In this document: positions 1 through 6,969 of the stretch, one piece after another
Layout: the number at the start of each line of letters is the position of its first letter
Position numbering within the stretch: the stretch's first letter is position 1
The notes under the pieces: generated by a model
Databases searched by the model: none
What the model was told of the DNA's origin: nothing
What the model saw: the letters and a program-made list of their open reading frames with translations, nothing else
Made by a program: the position numbers and the translations under genes
Assembly (NCBI GenBank): GCA_964649845.1
Contig: CAZYSS010000015.1
Location: 1-27,015 of the forward strand
Reading direction: 5' to 3'
Length of the DNA stretch: 27,015 nt
Source: RGIG3102 sp964649845
GTDB lineage: Bacteria > Bacillota > Clostridia > Oscillospirales > Ruminococcaceae

Positions 1-489
1 ACGGAAGGTAAGCACCTGTGGAACGGCTGTGGGAGCGAAGCAGGGAAGAGCGAAAGGAAACGAACAGTAGAGCTGAGTACAGGAATCTGGAAGGAAGGCA
101 TGAGAAATCAGGCTGGAGAGAAAGAGGAAACCGAGGAAGCGAGAGCGGAGACGGGCACCGGGGAAGCAACTGTGAGGCAGAACCGGGAAGAAGTGGAAAG
201 GAAGAACAGAGGCTTAGTAGTCAGAACCCGAAACTGAGACGGACGAAAGGAAGTCAAAACAGAGGGGGTCAGAAAGCGGAAAGGAAGCGGCGCAAGTCGT
301 GGAATGGACGGCCCAGAAAGGTCAGAAGCAAAAGCGGAAGACAAGGGTGAGTCGGAGGAAGCATCTGCGGGGATTGAATCCGACGGAAGACAAAAGGAAA
401 TTGCAGACGAAACAATCGTCGGGCAGTGGGAGAAGCCGCAAGGCAGAAACCACCGCTTGATGAAAGTGGAGATAGATAAAGTGCTCTGA
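1..489 (+). other. Purine-rich block, possible 3' end of a broken gene
   Basis: The top strand is about three quarters A+G and visibly richer in G than everything to its right. Reading frame 1 stays open from base 1 to the TGA at 487-489 except for one TGA at 235-237. It would encode a Glu/Lys/Arg/Gly-rich, low-complexity tail. The stop codon lies inside the stem of a good terminator, as expected for the real end of a transcript. A second overlapping open frame (18-350) exists because purine-rich DNA rarely makes stops, so openness alone is weak evidence. No family is recognised. Few complementary pyrimidine tracts exist, which argues against a heavily folded RNA. It could be the decayed C-terminus of a mobile-element gene or a purine-rich untranslated region. 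Confidence 0.35.
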
Positions 490-510
490 CCGAAAGGTCG
501 GGGCTTTTTT
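483..510 (+). terminator. Rho-independent terminator
   Basis: The nine-base arm GCTCTGACC (483-491) pairs, with three G-U pairs, with GGTCGGGGC (496-504). The loop is GAAA and six Ts follow. It ends whatever transcript reads through the purine-rich block. Confidence 0.8.
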
Positions 511-605
511 GTTTTTATACAGATTGAAAGGGGAACAGCCACAGTGAACTGCCCCAAATTATGCAGACAGTACAAAAAAAGGTATTCTGATGTAGAAATT
601 GAAAA

Positions 606-758
606 TTAAGATACAAACTGACTCCTGAATTCAGCAGGAGTCAGTTTTGTTTTCAGCTGAATACGCTGGTTGTTGTAAAAATAAATATATTCATCAATCA
701 TCAGGCGAGCCTGATGAAAAGTTTGGAGTTTGACGCTGTTGATACATTCTGTTTTAAG
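606..758 (-). pseudogene. IS3-family transposase OrfB, C-terminal fragment
   Basis: Reading the minus strand gives LKTECINSVKLQTFHQAR, then LMIDEYIYFYNNQRIQLKTK, then LTPAEFRSQFVS and a stop at 606-608. The pattern (I/L)DEYIYFYNxxRIQ.K..LTP.EFR is the diagnostic end of IS3/IS150 OrfB integrases, which integrate DNA with an rve-fold catalytic core. Upstream of about 758 the reading frame no longer matches the family: the usual ENFFG-type motif is absent. The gene is therefore truncated by more than 80 percent. No start codon or ribosome site belongs to it. Confidence 0.75.
616..650 (+). terminator. Strong hairpin with T tract inside the IS remnant
   Basis: AACTGACTCCTG (616-627) pairs perfectly with CAGGAGTCAGTT (635-646) around a 7-nt loop, followed by TTTTGTTTT on the plus strand. 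It overlaps the last codons of the transposase remnant, where IS elements often carry a terminator that blocks transcription entering from outside. Confidence 0.6.
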
Positions 759-1086
759 GATTGCCGTGTTCAATACCAATGATTTTAATGTTGGTAAATG
801 TTTCCACCCCTGTTAAAAACAGGTCTTTTACACGAAAATTTTACAAATTAATTTTTGCGCTTGAAAATGCCTTAAAATGATTCTATGGATATGACAAAAA
901 ATAAAAAAGCCAGCTATAAAGAACAAATGGAGGATTACTTTGGTTCTTAATATTTGTCTTTTGGGAAAGATAGAAGTTTCATCGTTTTATAATCAAGTTT
1001 TTTCAGCTTTAAATCATTTTATCGTCATCTGAAGTTCAAGTTGGTATATTACAATTTATTATGAAATTATATCGAAAGGAAAAAAG
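759..1086. other. Intergenic, no supported gene
   Basis: AT-rich DNA between the IS remnant and the VTC operon. The only coding-like item is a 21-codon ORF at 885-950 (starts MDMTKNKKASYK, ends YFGS). It lacks a clear ribosome site and may be the start of a lost gene. The operon's promoter should lie here, but no convincing -35/-10 pair was found. Confidence 0.4.
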
Positions 1087-1800
1087 ATGATTCAAAACAA
1101 ATTTGAGCGTTATGAAATCAAATATATGCTCACACAACCTCAAAAACAATTAATTTTACGGGCAATGGCACCGTATATGAAGTTGGATAAGTATGGGTTT
1201 GTTACGATACACAATATCTATTTTGATACACATAATTACCAGTTGATAAGGGATTCCATTGAAAAACCGATATATAAAGAGAAACTGCGTGTACGCAGTT
1301 ATTCACAAGCAACGCCTGAAAGCACAGTGTTTGTGGAACTGAAGAAAAAGTATGATGGTATAGTATATAAGCGTCGTATAGCTATGCCTGAAAAAGAGGC
1401 TATGGACTGGCTTTGCAGAGGTGTTCACTGTAAAGACAATTCACAGATATCACAGGAAATTGATTATTTTATCCAATTTTATAAAACTATACAGCCGAAA
1501 CTGGTTTTATCTTACGATAGAGAGGCCTATTATTCTCTGGATAAGTCAGATTTTCGAATAACATTTGACAACAATATTTTATGCCGAGAAGAGGACCTGT
1601 CCTTAACCTCGCCCGCTTATGGAGAACCTGTAATAGAAAACGACAAGGTGCTGATGGAAATAAAATGCTCCGGCAGCATACCTGTATGGCTCAGTGAATT
1701 GCTATCACAGGAAGAAATTTTTAAAACTTCTTTTTCAAAATATGGCACAGCCTATAAAAATATAATTTTCCCACAAAAGAAAGGATTGTTTTATGTTTGA
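1087..1800 (+). CDS. Polyphosphate polymerase (VTC) domain protein
   Basis: 237 aa. The N-terminal FERYEIKYMLT, the following IYFDT, the KLRVRSY strand, VFVELKKK, YKRR and the late EIKCSG match the VTC domain (PF09359). This is a tunnel-fold triphosphate enzyme of the CYTH/TTM superfamily. In yeast Vtc4 the domain polymerises ATP phosphate into polyphosphate, and basic residues plus acidic metal ligands line the tunnel, consistent with the alternating K/R/E strands here. There is no signal peptide or membrane segment, so it should be cytosolic. The start is supported by AAAGGAAAAAAG just upstream. Its stop overlaps the next start by 8 bp, so the two are translationally coupled with the DUF4956 membrane protein, a pairing seen in many Firmicutes. 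The substrate in this bacterium is unproven. Confidence 0.85.
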   Translation: MIQNKFERYEIKYMLTQPQKQLILRAMAPYMKLDKYGFVTIHNIYFDTHNYQLIRDSIEKPIYKEKLRVRSYSQATPESTVFVELKKKYDGIVYKRRIAMPEKEAMDWLCRGVHCKDNSQISQEIDYFIQFYKTIQPKLVLSYDREAYYSLDKSDFRITFDNNILCREEDLSLTSPAYGEPVIENDKVLMEIKCSGSIPVWLSELLSQEEIFKTSFSKYGTAYKNIIFPQKKGLFYV

Positions 1801-2488
1801 CACATTGTTTAAGGGTATTTTTGATACAGATATGACTACAGTTATAAGTGTATCTGATTTTATTTTATGCATATTGATTTCACAAATAACCGGTATTATC
1901 ATAGCTATAAGCCATATGTATCGCTCCCATTTTACAAAAAGCTTTATTGTTACTCTCGCGTTACTGCCCACCGTTGTGTGTGTGGTAATAATGATGGTAA
2001 ATGGTAATGTAGGTACAGGGGTGGCAGTGGCAGGCGCCTTTAGCCTGGTAAGGTTCCGCAGTGCAGCGGGGACAGCAAAAGAGATAACTATGCTTTTTCT
2101 CGCCATGAGTTCAGGTTTGATTGCCGGTATGGGATATTTGGGATTCTCTGTATTATTTACTGTTATAATGTGCCTGTTATATGTTTTGTATAACAATCTG
2201 GATTATGGCTTTTCAAAAATAAATTCACTGTACAAGACTTTAACTATTACCATTCCTGAAAATCTGGATTATTCCGATGTGTTCGATCCTATATTAAAGA
2301 AATACACTTCTCATTACGAGCTCGTCAAAGTAAAGACTACAAATATGGGCAGCCTTTACCGACTGACATATGATCTTACACTGCGTAGTACCGCAAAAGA
2401 AAAAGAAATGATTGATAAATTAAGATGCAGAAATGGAAATCTTGAAATCACCGTTTCAAAACAGGATAATTCTGCATCAGAGTTATAA
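1793..2488 (+). CDS. DUF4956 integral membrane protein
   Basis: 231 aa. Hydrophobic segments lie at about residues 20-40, 50-70, 78-88, 98-114 and 116-133. The hallmark AGAFSLVRFRSAAGTAKEI (about 79-97), a conserved Arg-rich loop between membrane segments, is characteristic of DUF4956 (PF16316). The last ~90 residues form a soluble alpha/beta tail. ATG overlaps the upstream VTC gene's stop (ATGTTTGA), so coupling is likely. DUF4956 proteins regularly sit beside VTC-domain and CotH or carbohydrate-binding genes. A role as a membrane partner or channel for the VTC enzyme is an inference from that linkage. The function is unknown. Confidence 0.85.
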   Translation: MFDTLFKGIFDTDMTTVISVSDFILCILISQITGIIIAISHMYRSHFTKSFIVTLALLPTVVCVVIMMVNGNVGTGVAVAGAFSLVRFRSAAGTAKEITMLFLAMSSGLIAGMGYLGFSVLFTVIMCLLYVLYNNLDYGFSKINSLYKTLTITIPENLDYSDVFDPILKKYTSHYELVKVKTTNMGSLYRLTYDLTLRSTAKEKEMIDKLRCRNGNLEITVSKQDNSASEL

Positions 2489-2502
2489 GGAGATTAATTA
2501 TT

Positions 2503-4281
2503 ATGAAAATAAAATCATTGTTTATATTGATGATATTATTTATTTTTATTCTCACCGGCTGTAATGGCGATAAATCCGAAATCAATTCTGTAACTGATAT
2601 AGTTTCGTCTCAGGAGACAGTTAAATCCGATAATACAGATTTGTTTTCAAACAGAGATTTCCAGACAGATTATGATGAAAGCAAATCTGCGTTTATACAA
2701 TTGCAAGGCAATACAGCCAGCTGCTCATCAGATGCAGTAAAAATATCTGGCAGCACAGTGACTATAACAGATGAGGGTACTTATGTCATTTCCGGACAGC
2801 TTGACAACGGTATGATAATAGTGAATTCCGACAAGCAGGATAAAGTCCAACTTGTGCTTGATGGTGCGACAATACACAATGAAAAAAGTGCAGCTATATA
2901 TATTCTGCAAACCGATAAAGTGTTTCTTACCACTACAGAAGCCAGTGAAAACATTTTATCAAATGGTGGAACTTTTGAAGCTATAGATGAAAACAACATC
3001 GACGCTGTAATCTTTTCAAAAGAAGATTTGACTTTGAATGGCAAAGGTACATTGATTATTACTTCTCCGGCAGGGCATGGGATAGTTTCAAAGGATTCCC
3101 TGACGATAACAAGCGGTAATTATGATATAAACTGTTCTGCCCACGGTCTGTGTGGCAAAGACGATGTGTGTATAGCTGACGGCAACTTTAAAATTGTATC
3201 AGGCAAAGATGGTATTCATGCAGAAAATTCTGATGACAGTTCTCTGGGGTTTTTATATATCGAAAAAGGTTCTTTTGATATAGCTTCAGAGGGTGATGGC
3301 ATCAGTGCAGCTTCTACGATGAAAATTGAAAATGGAATTTATAATATCATCACTGGTGGTGGCAGTGCCAATTCAGATAATCAACAGTCAGATTCCTGGG
3401 GCGGTTTTATGGGTGGTGGCCGACACCAGGGGAACAAATCAGGAAAAGGATATTCACAAACTGTAATATCAACAGACAGTAGTACTGTTGACAGCAACAG
3501 TATGAAAGGAATAAAAGCAGTGGGAAATATGACTATAAATAATGGTGAGTTTAGCATTGATTCTGCTGATGATTCAATTCACTCCAACTCATCAATTACA
3601 GTAAATGGTGGCAGTTTTGAAATTTCTTCCGGTGATGACGCATTTCATTCAGATGATATTCTGACTGTATTTAATGGTGAAATAAATATTACAGAAAGCT
3701 ATGAAGGGCTTGAAGGCGTTCATATAAAAATAGAGGGCGGCAATATTAATATTACAGCTGATGATGACGGCCTGAATGCAGCTGGCGGCACAGATTCCAG
3801 TGGTGTGACTGGCGGCAGAGATGGCAAATTTGGCGGTGGTATGTCTTCGTCATCAAATGGCAGTATAACAATATCCGGCGGCATATTGGATATTACAGCA
3901 TACGGTGATGGTATTGATGCAAATGGCACATTGGAAATCACTGATGGCTTTATCACGGTATCCGGACCGAATTCAGGTGATACAGCTACTTTGGACTACG
4001 ACAAATCCGGCAGTATTTCAGGCGGTACGTTTATCGGCACCGGTGCTTCAATGATGGCACAAAGCTTCAGCAGTGCTTTCCAGGGAGTAATTGCGGTAAA
4101 TACCGGCAGTCAAAAAGCATCCACTACAATAATTGTAACTGATAGCAGCGGCAATATGGTATTGGAACACACACCTGCAATGGCTTATTCTGTGCTGATA
4201 TTTAGCAGCCCGGAAATAATATCAGGAGAAAACTATACAATAAATATCGGTTCGTTATCAGGCGAAATAACAGCTCAATAA
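2503..4281 (+). CDS. Cthe_2159-like carbohydrate-binding lipoprotein
   Basis: 592 aa. The signal peptide MKIKSLFILMILFIFILTGC has a lipobox (LTGC, Cys20), so it should be acylated and anchored outside the membrane. The rest is a beta-solenoid with recurrent turns such as KDGIHAEN, GDGISAAS, DDSIHSNS, DDAFHSDD, DDGLNAAGG and GDGIDANG. These are the repeat signature of the Cthe_2159 family (PF14262), whose Clostridium thermocellum member is a calcium-dependent polygalacturonate-binding beta-helix. The Asp-rich turns fit calcium sites. Gly/Ser-rich loops at about 290-320 and 425-455 interrupt the solenoid. The gene lies 14 bp after the DUF4956 gene with a ribosome site AAGGAG, and is last in the operon before a terminator. 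A cell-surface polysaccharide role is likely, but the ligand is unknown. Confidence 0.85.
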   Translation: MKIKSLFILMILFIFILTGCNGDKSEINSVTDIVSSQETVKSDNTDLFSNRDFQTDYDESKSAFIQLQGNTASCSSDAVKISGSTVTITDEGTYVISGQLDNGMIIVNSDKQDKVQLVLDGATIHNEKSAAIYILQTDKVFLTTTEASENILSNGGTFEAIDENNIDAVIFSKEDLTLNGKGTLIITSPAGHGIVSKDSLTITSGNYDINCSAHGLCGKDDVCIADGNFKIVSGKDGIHAENSDDSSLGFLYIEKGSFDIASEGDGISAASTMKIENGIYNIITGGGSANSDNQQSDSWGGFMGGGRHQGNKSGKGYSQTVISTDSSTVDSNSMKGIKAVGNMTINNGEFSIDSADDSIHSNSSITVNGGSFEISSGDDAFHSDDILTVFNGEINITESYEGLEGVHIKIEGGNINITADDDGLNAAGGTDSSGVTGGRDGKFGGGMSSSSNGSITISGGILDITAYGDGIDANGTLEITDGFITVSGPNSGDTATLDYDKSGSISGGTFIGTGASMMAQSFSSAFQGVIAVNTGSQKASTTIIVTDSSGNMVLEHTPAMAYSVLIFSSPEIISGENYTINIGSLSGEITAQ

Positions 4282-4287
4282 AATCAG

Positions 4288-4325
4288 GCAGCATTCCTAC
4301 ACATGTGAGAATGCTGCTTTTTGTT
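4288..4325 (+). terminator. Terminator of the VTC operon
   Basis: GCAGCATTC (4288-4296) pairs with GAATGCTGC (4309-4317), with a T-rich tail to 4325. It lies 6 bp after the lipoprotein stop codon. Confidence 0.9.
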
Positions 4326-4340
4326 TTGTGAACATTTCAG

Positions 4341-5096
4341 ACATCAATATTTAACGGCCTTTTGGTATGCGCAGATTGTGGAGGAAATCTTAATTATCAT
4401 TTTAATCAGGGAAACCCGGATTTAAAATATTTCAACTGTGCGAACAACAATAACAATAGGTGATGCACCGGTACGCACTATATACGAATGGATTCTCTTG
4501 AGAAAATCGTTATGGCAGAATTAAAGGCATTGATGAGTTTTGCAAGGGAAAATGAAGAAAAATTTGCTCGTTTCCTCAGCAAATATGTCAATGAAGAAAT
4601 TACGGGCAACACACAGCTTCTTGAGGGTGAAATCAGACAGCTCAACAAGAGAAATATTGAAATAAACAGATTATATCAAAATATATATGAAGATAATGCG
4701 TTGGGTAAAATAACCGACACAAGATTTCAGATGCTTTCTAAAAACTATGATGAAGAGCAGCTTGAGGTTCAGACAAAATTAAAAGAAAAACAGCTGGAAT
4801 TGGAAAGAATTAAAGAAAAAGAATCAGATATAGAAAAATTTATGGCAGCAGTTCGCAAATACACACGTGTAACCAAGCTTACTGCTAAAATGCTCAACGA
4901 ACTTATAGATAAAATTGTGGTCTATCAGTCCAAAATTATTGATGGTATATGGGTGCAGAAAATTGATATTTACTACCGCTGTATTGGATTTGTAGCTTCT
5001 AAAGAAGAAAATAAAAAAGTAATAGAGAATAAAAAACGGTATGTGGAGATGGAACCACGTCAGGGCGTAGTAATCGCCAATAAAAAGAGAGAATAA
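4341..5096 (+). pseudogene. TnpX-type large serine recombinase, C-terminal remnant
   Basis: The frame opens at IFNGLLVCADCGGNLNYHF, continues through KYFNCANNNNNR, meets a TGA at 4459-4461, and goes on with CTGTHYIRMDSLEKIV to the stop at 5094-5096. This is the zinc-ribbon (CxxC...C...C) plus the long coiled-coil C-terminus of Tn4451/TnpX-like serine recombinases, including the conserved RLYQNIYEDNALGKI and VRKYTRVTKLT segments. The N-terminal catalytic resolvase domain and the recombinase domain are gone, and the zinc ribbon is interrupted. A 202-aa piece could still start at ATG 4488, but it has no visible ribosome site. It marks an old conjugative or mobilizable transposon insertion beside the tRNA-end scar at 5191. 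Confidence 0.85.
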
Positions 5097-5103
5097 AGGA
5101 AAA

Positions 5104-5130
5104 GGCATCGGATGATAAACATCTGATGCC
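5104..5130 (+). terminator. Hairpin after the recombinase remnant
   Basis: GGCATCGGATG (5104-5114) pairs with CATCTGATGCC (5120-5130) with one G-U pair. The T tract that follows is interrupted, so termination may be weak. Confidence 0.55.
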
Positions 5131-5152
5131 TATTTCAGTTAATATTTTTATA

Positions 5153-5188
5153 TAAAAAACAAACGGTTGTTCCCATAAGAACAACCGT
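5153..5188 (-). terminator. Minus-strand terminator beside the tRNA-Leu end
   Basis: ACGGTTGTTC (5163-5172) pairs with GAACAACCGT (5179-5188). On the minus strand the stem is followed by GTTTTTT. It sits 3 bp beyond the tRNA 3' end, exactly where the native terminator of a tRNA gene would be. Confidence 0.75.
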
Positions 5189-5190
5189 CG

Positions 5191-5213
5191 TGGTGCGGAT
5201 GAAGGGACTTGAA
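5191..5213 (-). other. tRNA-Leu 3'-end fragment, probable attachment site scar
   Basis: On the minus strand the 23 bases read TTCAAGT (T-loop), CCCTT (T-stem 3' side), CATCCGC (acceptor 3' strand), A (discriminator) and CCA. Apart from one acceptor base this is the end of low-GC Gram-positive tRNA-Leu. The T-stem 5' side and everything before it are absent, so this is not a gene. Tyrosine or serine integrases commonly insert at tRNA 3' ends and leave such a copy at the distal end. The adjoining minus-strand terminator suggests that the native flank is to the left and the inserted DNA to the right. Confidence 0.7.
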
Positions 5214-5541
5214 GGCTGGAAAACGAACTTTTTCAATTTTAACACAATATACGGAGGTTAAGAGCACTCTTCCACACTAAATGTAGTTTCGCATTAAAAT
5301 CGTACTCAAATAAAACGAAATCGTACACCTTTGATTTCGTACACAAAAAACGAACAGCAAAAACTACCAAAACAGCCAGATTTCAACCACATTCTGAATT
5401 TTTCATCCGCCAAGTTCGTTTGTGGCGTTCCCATCATCCGCCAGCCGGTTTTACATCAAAAATCCAGTAATATAAAGCAAAAAAGGGATTTTCAGTCCGC
5501 AGCGTACCTCAGTACGCCTACGCTGAAAATCCCTTCGTCTG
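5194..5541 (+). repeat. Long intergenic repeat A, copy 1
   Basis: This segment aligns end to end with 6618-6923 in the same orientation. Shared landmarks are GGACTTGAAGGC, ACACAATATACGGAGGTTAA, AACAGCCAGATTTCAA, CAAGTTCGTTTGTGGC, ATCCAGTAATATAAAGC and a terminal cruciform. The cruciform is GGGATTTTCAG (5485-5495) pairing with CTGAAAATCCC (5523-5533), with GCGTAC/GTACGC nested inside. Copy 1 carries about 45 bp absent from copy 2, holding ACGAAATC (5315-5322) inverted as GATTTCGT (5333-5340). Its left end contains the tRNA-Leu 3' end. It fills the 560-bp gap before the DUF6602 gene, and no coding frame is supported in it. Confidence 0.85.
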
Positions 5542-5656
5542 TTATTGTTTATAAGGATTATTTATGATAATATTTAAGATAGATTTAAATATATGTGTGA
5601 TGGTGATTCTACAAAAACAACAAACCTATATATTTGATATTATGCAGGAGAAACAT

Positions 5657-6508
5657 ATGAACGATATTTTTGATAAACTTATAAAATCTAAAATAGAACA
5701 ATTCAAGGATGATTACATAAATCTTTCAAGACAAATATTCGTAAATAAAGAAGGAACGCTAATTCATCCTGGAGAGTTTGGTATGTATCGCGAGAAAATA
5801 ATTAGAGATTTTTTAGCACCTTTTTTACCTGCACGATTGGCGATTAGCAGTGGTTTTGTAATTACAGCTGCTAACAATATAAGTACGCAATGTGATATTA
5901 TTATATACGATAGAGAATATACTCCTATAATTGAAAATGGAGAACAACGTTTTTTTCCTATTGAAAGTGTCGTAGGAGTTATTGAAGTTAAGTCAAATTT
6001 AAATAAGTCAACGTTAAAAGAAGCTTTGCGAAAATTATCATCAATAAAAAACCTTAAAAATGATATTGAAAATAATCCGTACATATTTAAAGCTTATAAA
6101 GAAGACAGTAGTTTTAATGCTAAAAATAAAGTGCGTGACCAAATGGCTACTTTTCTGATTTGCGAAAGCATAGATATGGATGTTGAAAAAGATTTAGATA
6201 CATTTTTTAAAGACACATATAAAGATATAGATAAATCGTTATTTCATAATATGATTTTAGATATAAATAACGGATGCTTTCTTTATTTTGATGGTAGTAG
6301 GCCAATGTATCATGCCTATTACGACTATACAAAACCTAGTTTTAAAAATGAATATATTTTTCCTCACGAATCAGGTTATTCCAAAGAACATATTCTTTTA
6401 TTTTTGAACTACTTTTACATGGTTATTTCTTCTGTCTCAATAATGAATTTAGAAATAACAAAATATCTTGGTATTGTAAGAATAAAAAAGTCATTAATAG
6501 AGAAATAA
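5657..6508 (+). CDS. DUF6602-type protein, possible PD-(D/E)XK fold
   Basis: 283 aa from the ATG at 5657, chosen because CAGGAG lies 7 bp upstream. An earlier in-frame start at 5564 has no ribosome site. The N-terminal half holds GEFGMYREKIIRDFLAPFLP, then a hydrophobic strand with CDIIIYD and, after IESVVG, VIEVKSNL. The D...ExK arrangement is what a restriction-endonuclease-like active site looks like, and the block matches my recollection of DUF6602. The C-terminal part (about 150-283) is not recognised. No signal or membrane segment. It stands alone between two long direct repeats (A1, A2), with AT-rich codons typical of acquired genes. A nuclease or defence role is inference. Confidence 0.7.
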   Translation: MNDIFDKLIKSKIEQFKDDYINLSRQIFVNKEGTLIHPGEFGMYREKIIRDFLAPFLPARLAISSGFVITAANNISTQCDIIIYDREYTPIIENGEQRFFPIESVVGVIEVKSNLNKSTLKEALRKLSSIKNLKNDIENNPYIFKAYKEDSSFNAKNKVRDQMATFLICESIDMDVEKDLDTFFKDTYKDIDKSLFHNMILDINNGCFLYFDGSRPMYHAYYDYTKPSFKNEYIFPHESGYSKEHILLFLNYFYMVISSVSIMNLEITKYLGIVRIKKSLIEK

Positions 6509-6590
6509 TAGAAACTTTTAATTCGCAAGAGCGAAAAAAGTAATATCAATCGAATTAGTTCAATCCTATAAATTATTTTAAAACAAAGAA

Positions 6591-6617
6591 AAAAGCCCGA
6601 AAAATTGGGCTTTTTTT
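6591..6617 (+). terminator. Terminator of the DUF6602 gene
   Basis: AAAAGCCC (6591-6598) pairs with GGGCTTTT (6607-6614), followed by a T run. It abuts the start of repeat A copy 2. Confidence 0.9.
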
Positions 6618-6923
6618 GTACGTATAAAGGAACTTGAAGGCCAAATACGAACTATTTTTATTTTTAACACAATATACGGAGGTTAAGAGTACTCTTCCGC
6701 ATAAAATATAGTTTCGTATTAAAATCAAAACAAACAGCAAAACTTACTGAAACAGCCAGATTTCAAGCTACATTCTGAATTTTTCATCCACCAAGTTCGT
6801 TTGTGGCCATCCCATCTTCTGTCATACGGTTTTACATCAAAAATCCAGTAATATAAAGCAAAAAGGGATTTTCAGTACGCAGCGAACATCAGTACGCCTA
6901 CGCTGAAAATCCCTTCGTCTGTC
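6618..6923 (+). repeat. Long intergenic repeat A, copy 2
   Basis: Direct repeat of 5194-5541, with the same landmark words and the same cruciform (GGGATTTTCAG at 6864-6874, CTGAAAATCCC at 6902-6912). The first 24 bp match the tRNA-end segment of copy 1 at 20 positions (GTACGTATAAAGG against GTGCGGATGAAGG), so the tRNA-like end is part of the repeated unit but decayed here. The region between DUF6602 and the next gene contains nothing else. Confidence 0.85.
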
Positions 6924-6969
6924 AGTTCAAGTTAGAATTTGGTATGTAAACAAACTTTTAATATATAGC

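Larger units (their letters stand above)
545..758 (-). mobile_element. 3' remnant of an IS3-family (IS150-like) insertion sequence
   Basis: The segment has the transposase C-terminus (606-758, minus) followed 32 bp beyond its stop by TGAACTGCCCC (545-555). That is the kind of TG-starting inverted repeat found at IS150-group ends. The rest of the element, including the catalytic DDE region and the other end, is missing, so it cannot move by itself. Confidence 0.65.

Noticed and set aside
1..489. Large structured noncoding RNA (ROOL/GOLLD/OLE type)
   Set aside because: Too few complementary pyrimidine tracts to form the needed helices apart from the final terminator; no conserved motif recognised.
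108..575. 155-codon open frame on the minus strand
   Set aside because: It is the complement of the purine-rich block (Ser/Phe/Leu-rich, no ribosome site) and is open only because that DNA rarely forms stops.
5191..5213. A complete tRNA gene
   Set aside because: Only the T-loop to CCA part is present; no acceptor 5' strand, D-arm or anticodon arm follows on the minus strand.
5331..5567. 78-codon plus-strand frame inside repeat A copy 1
   Set aside because: It spans the repeat's cruciform, is not preserved in copy 2 and has no ribosome site.
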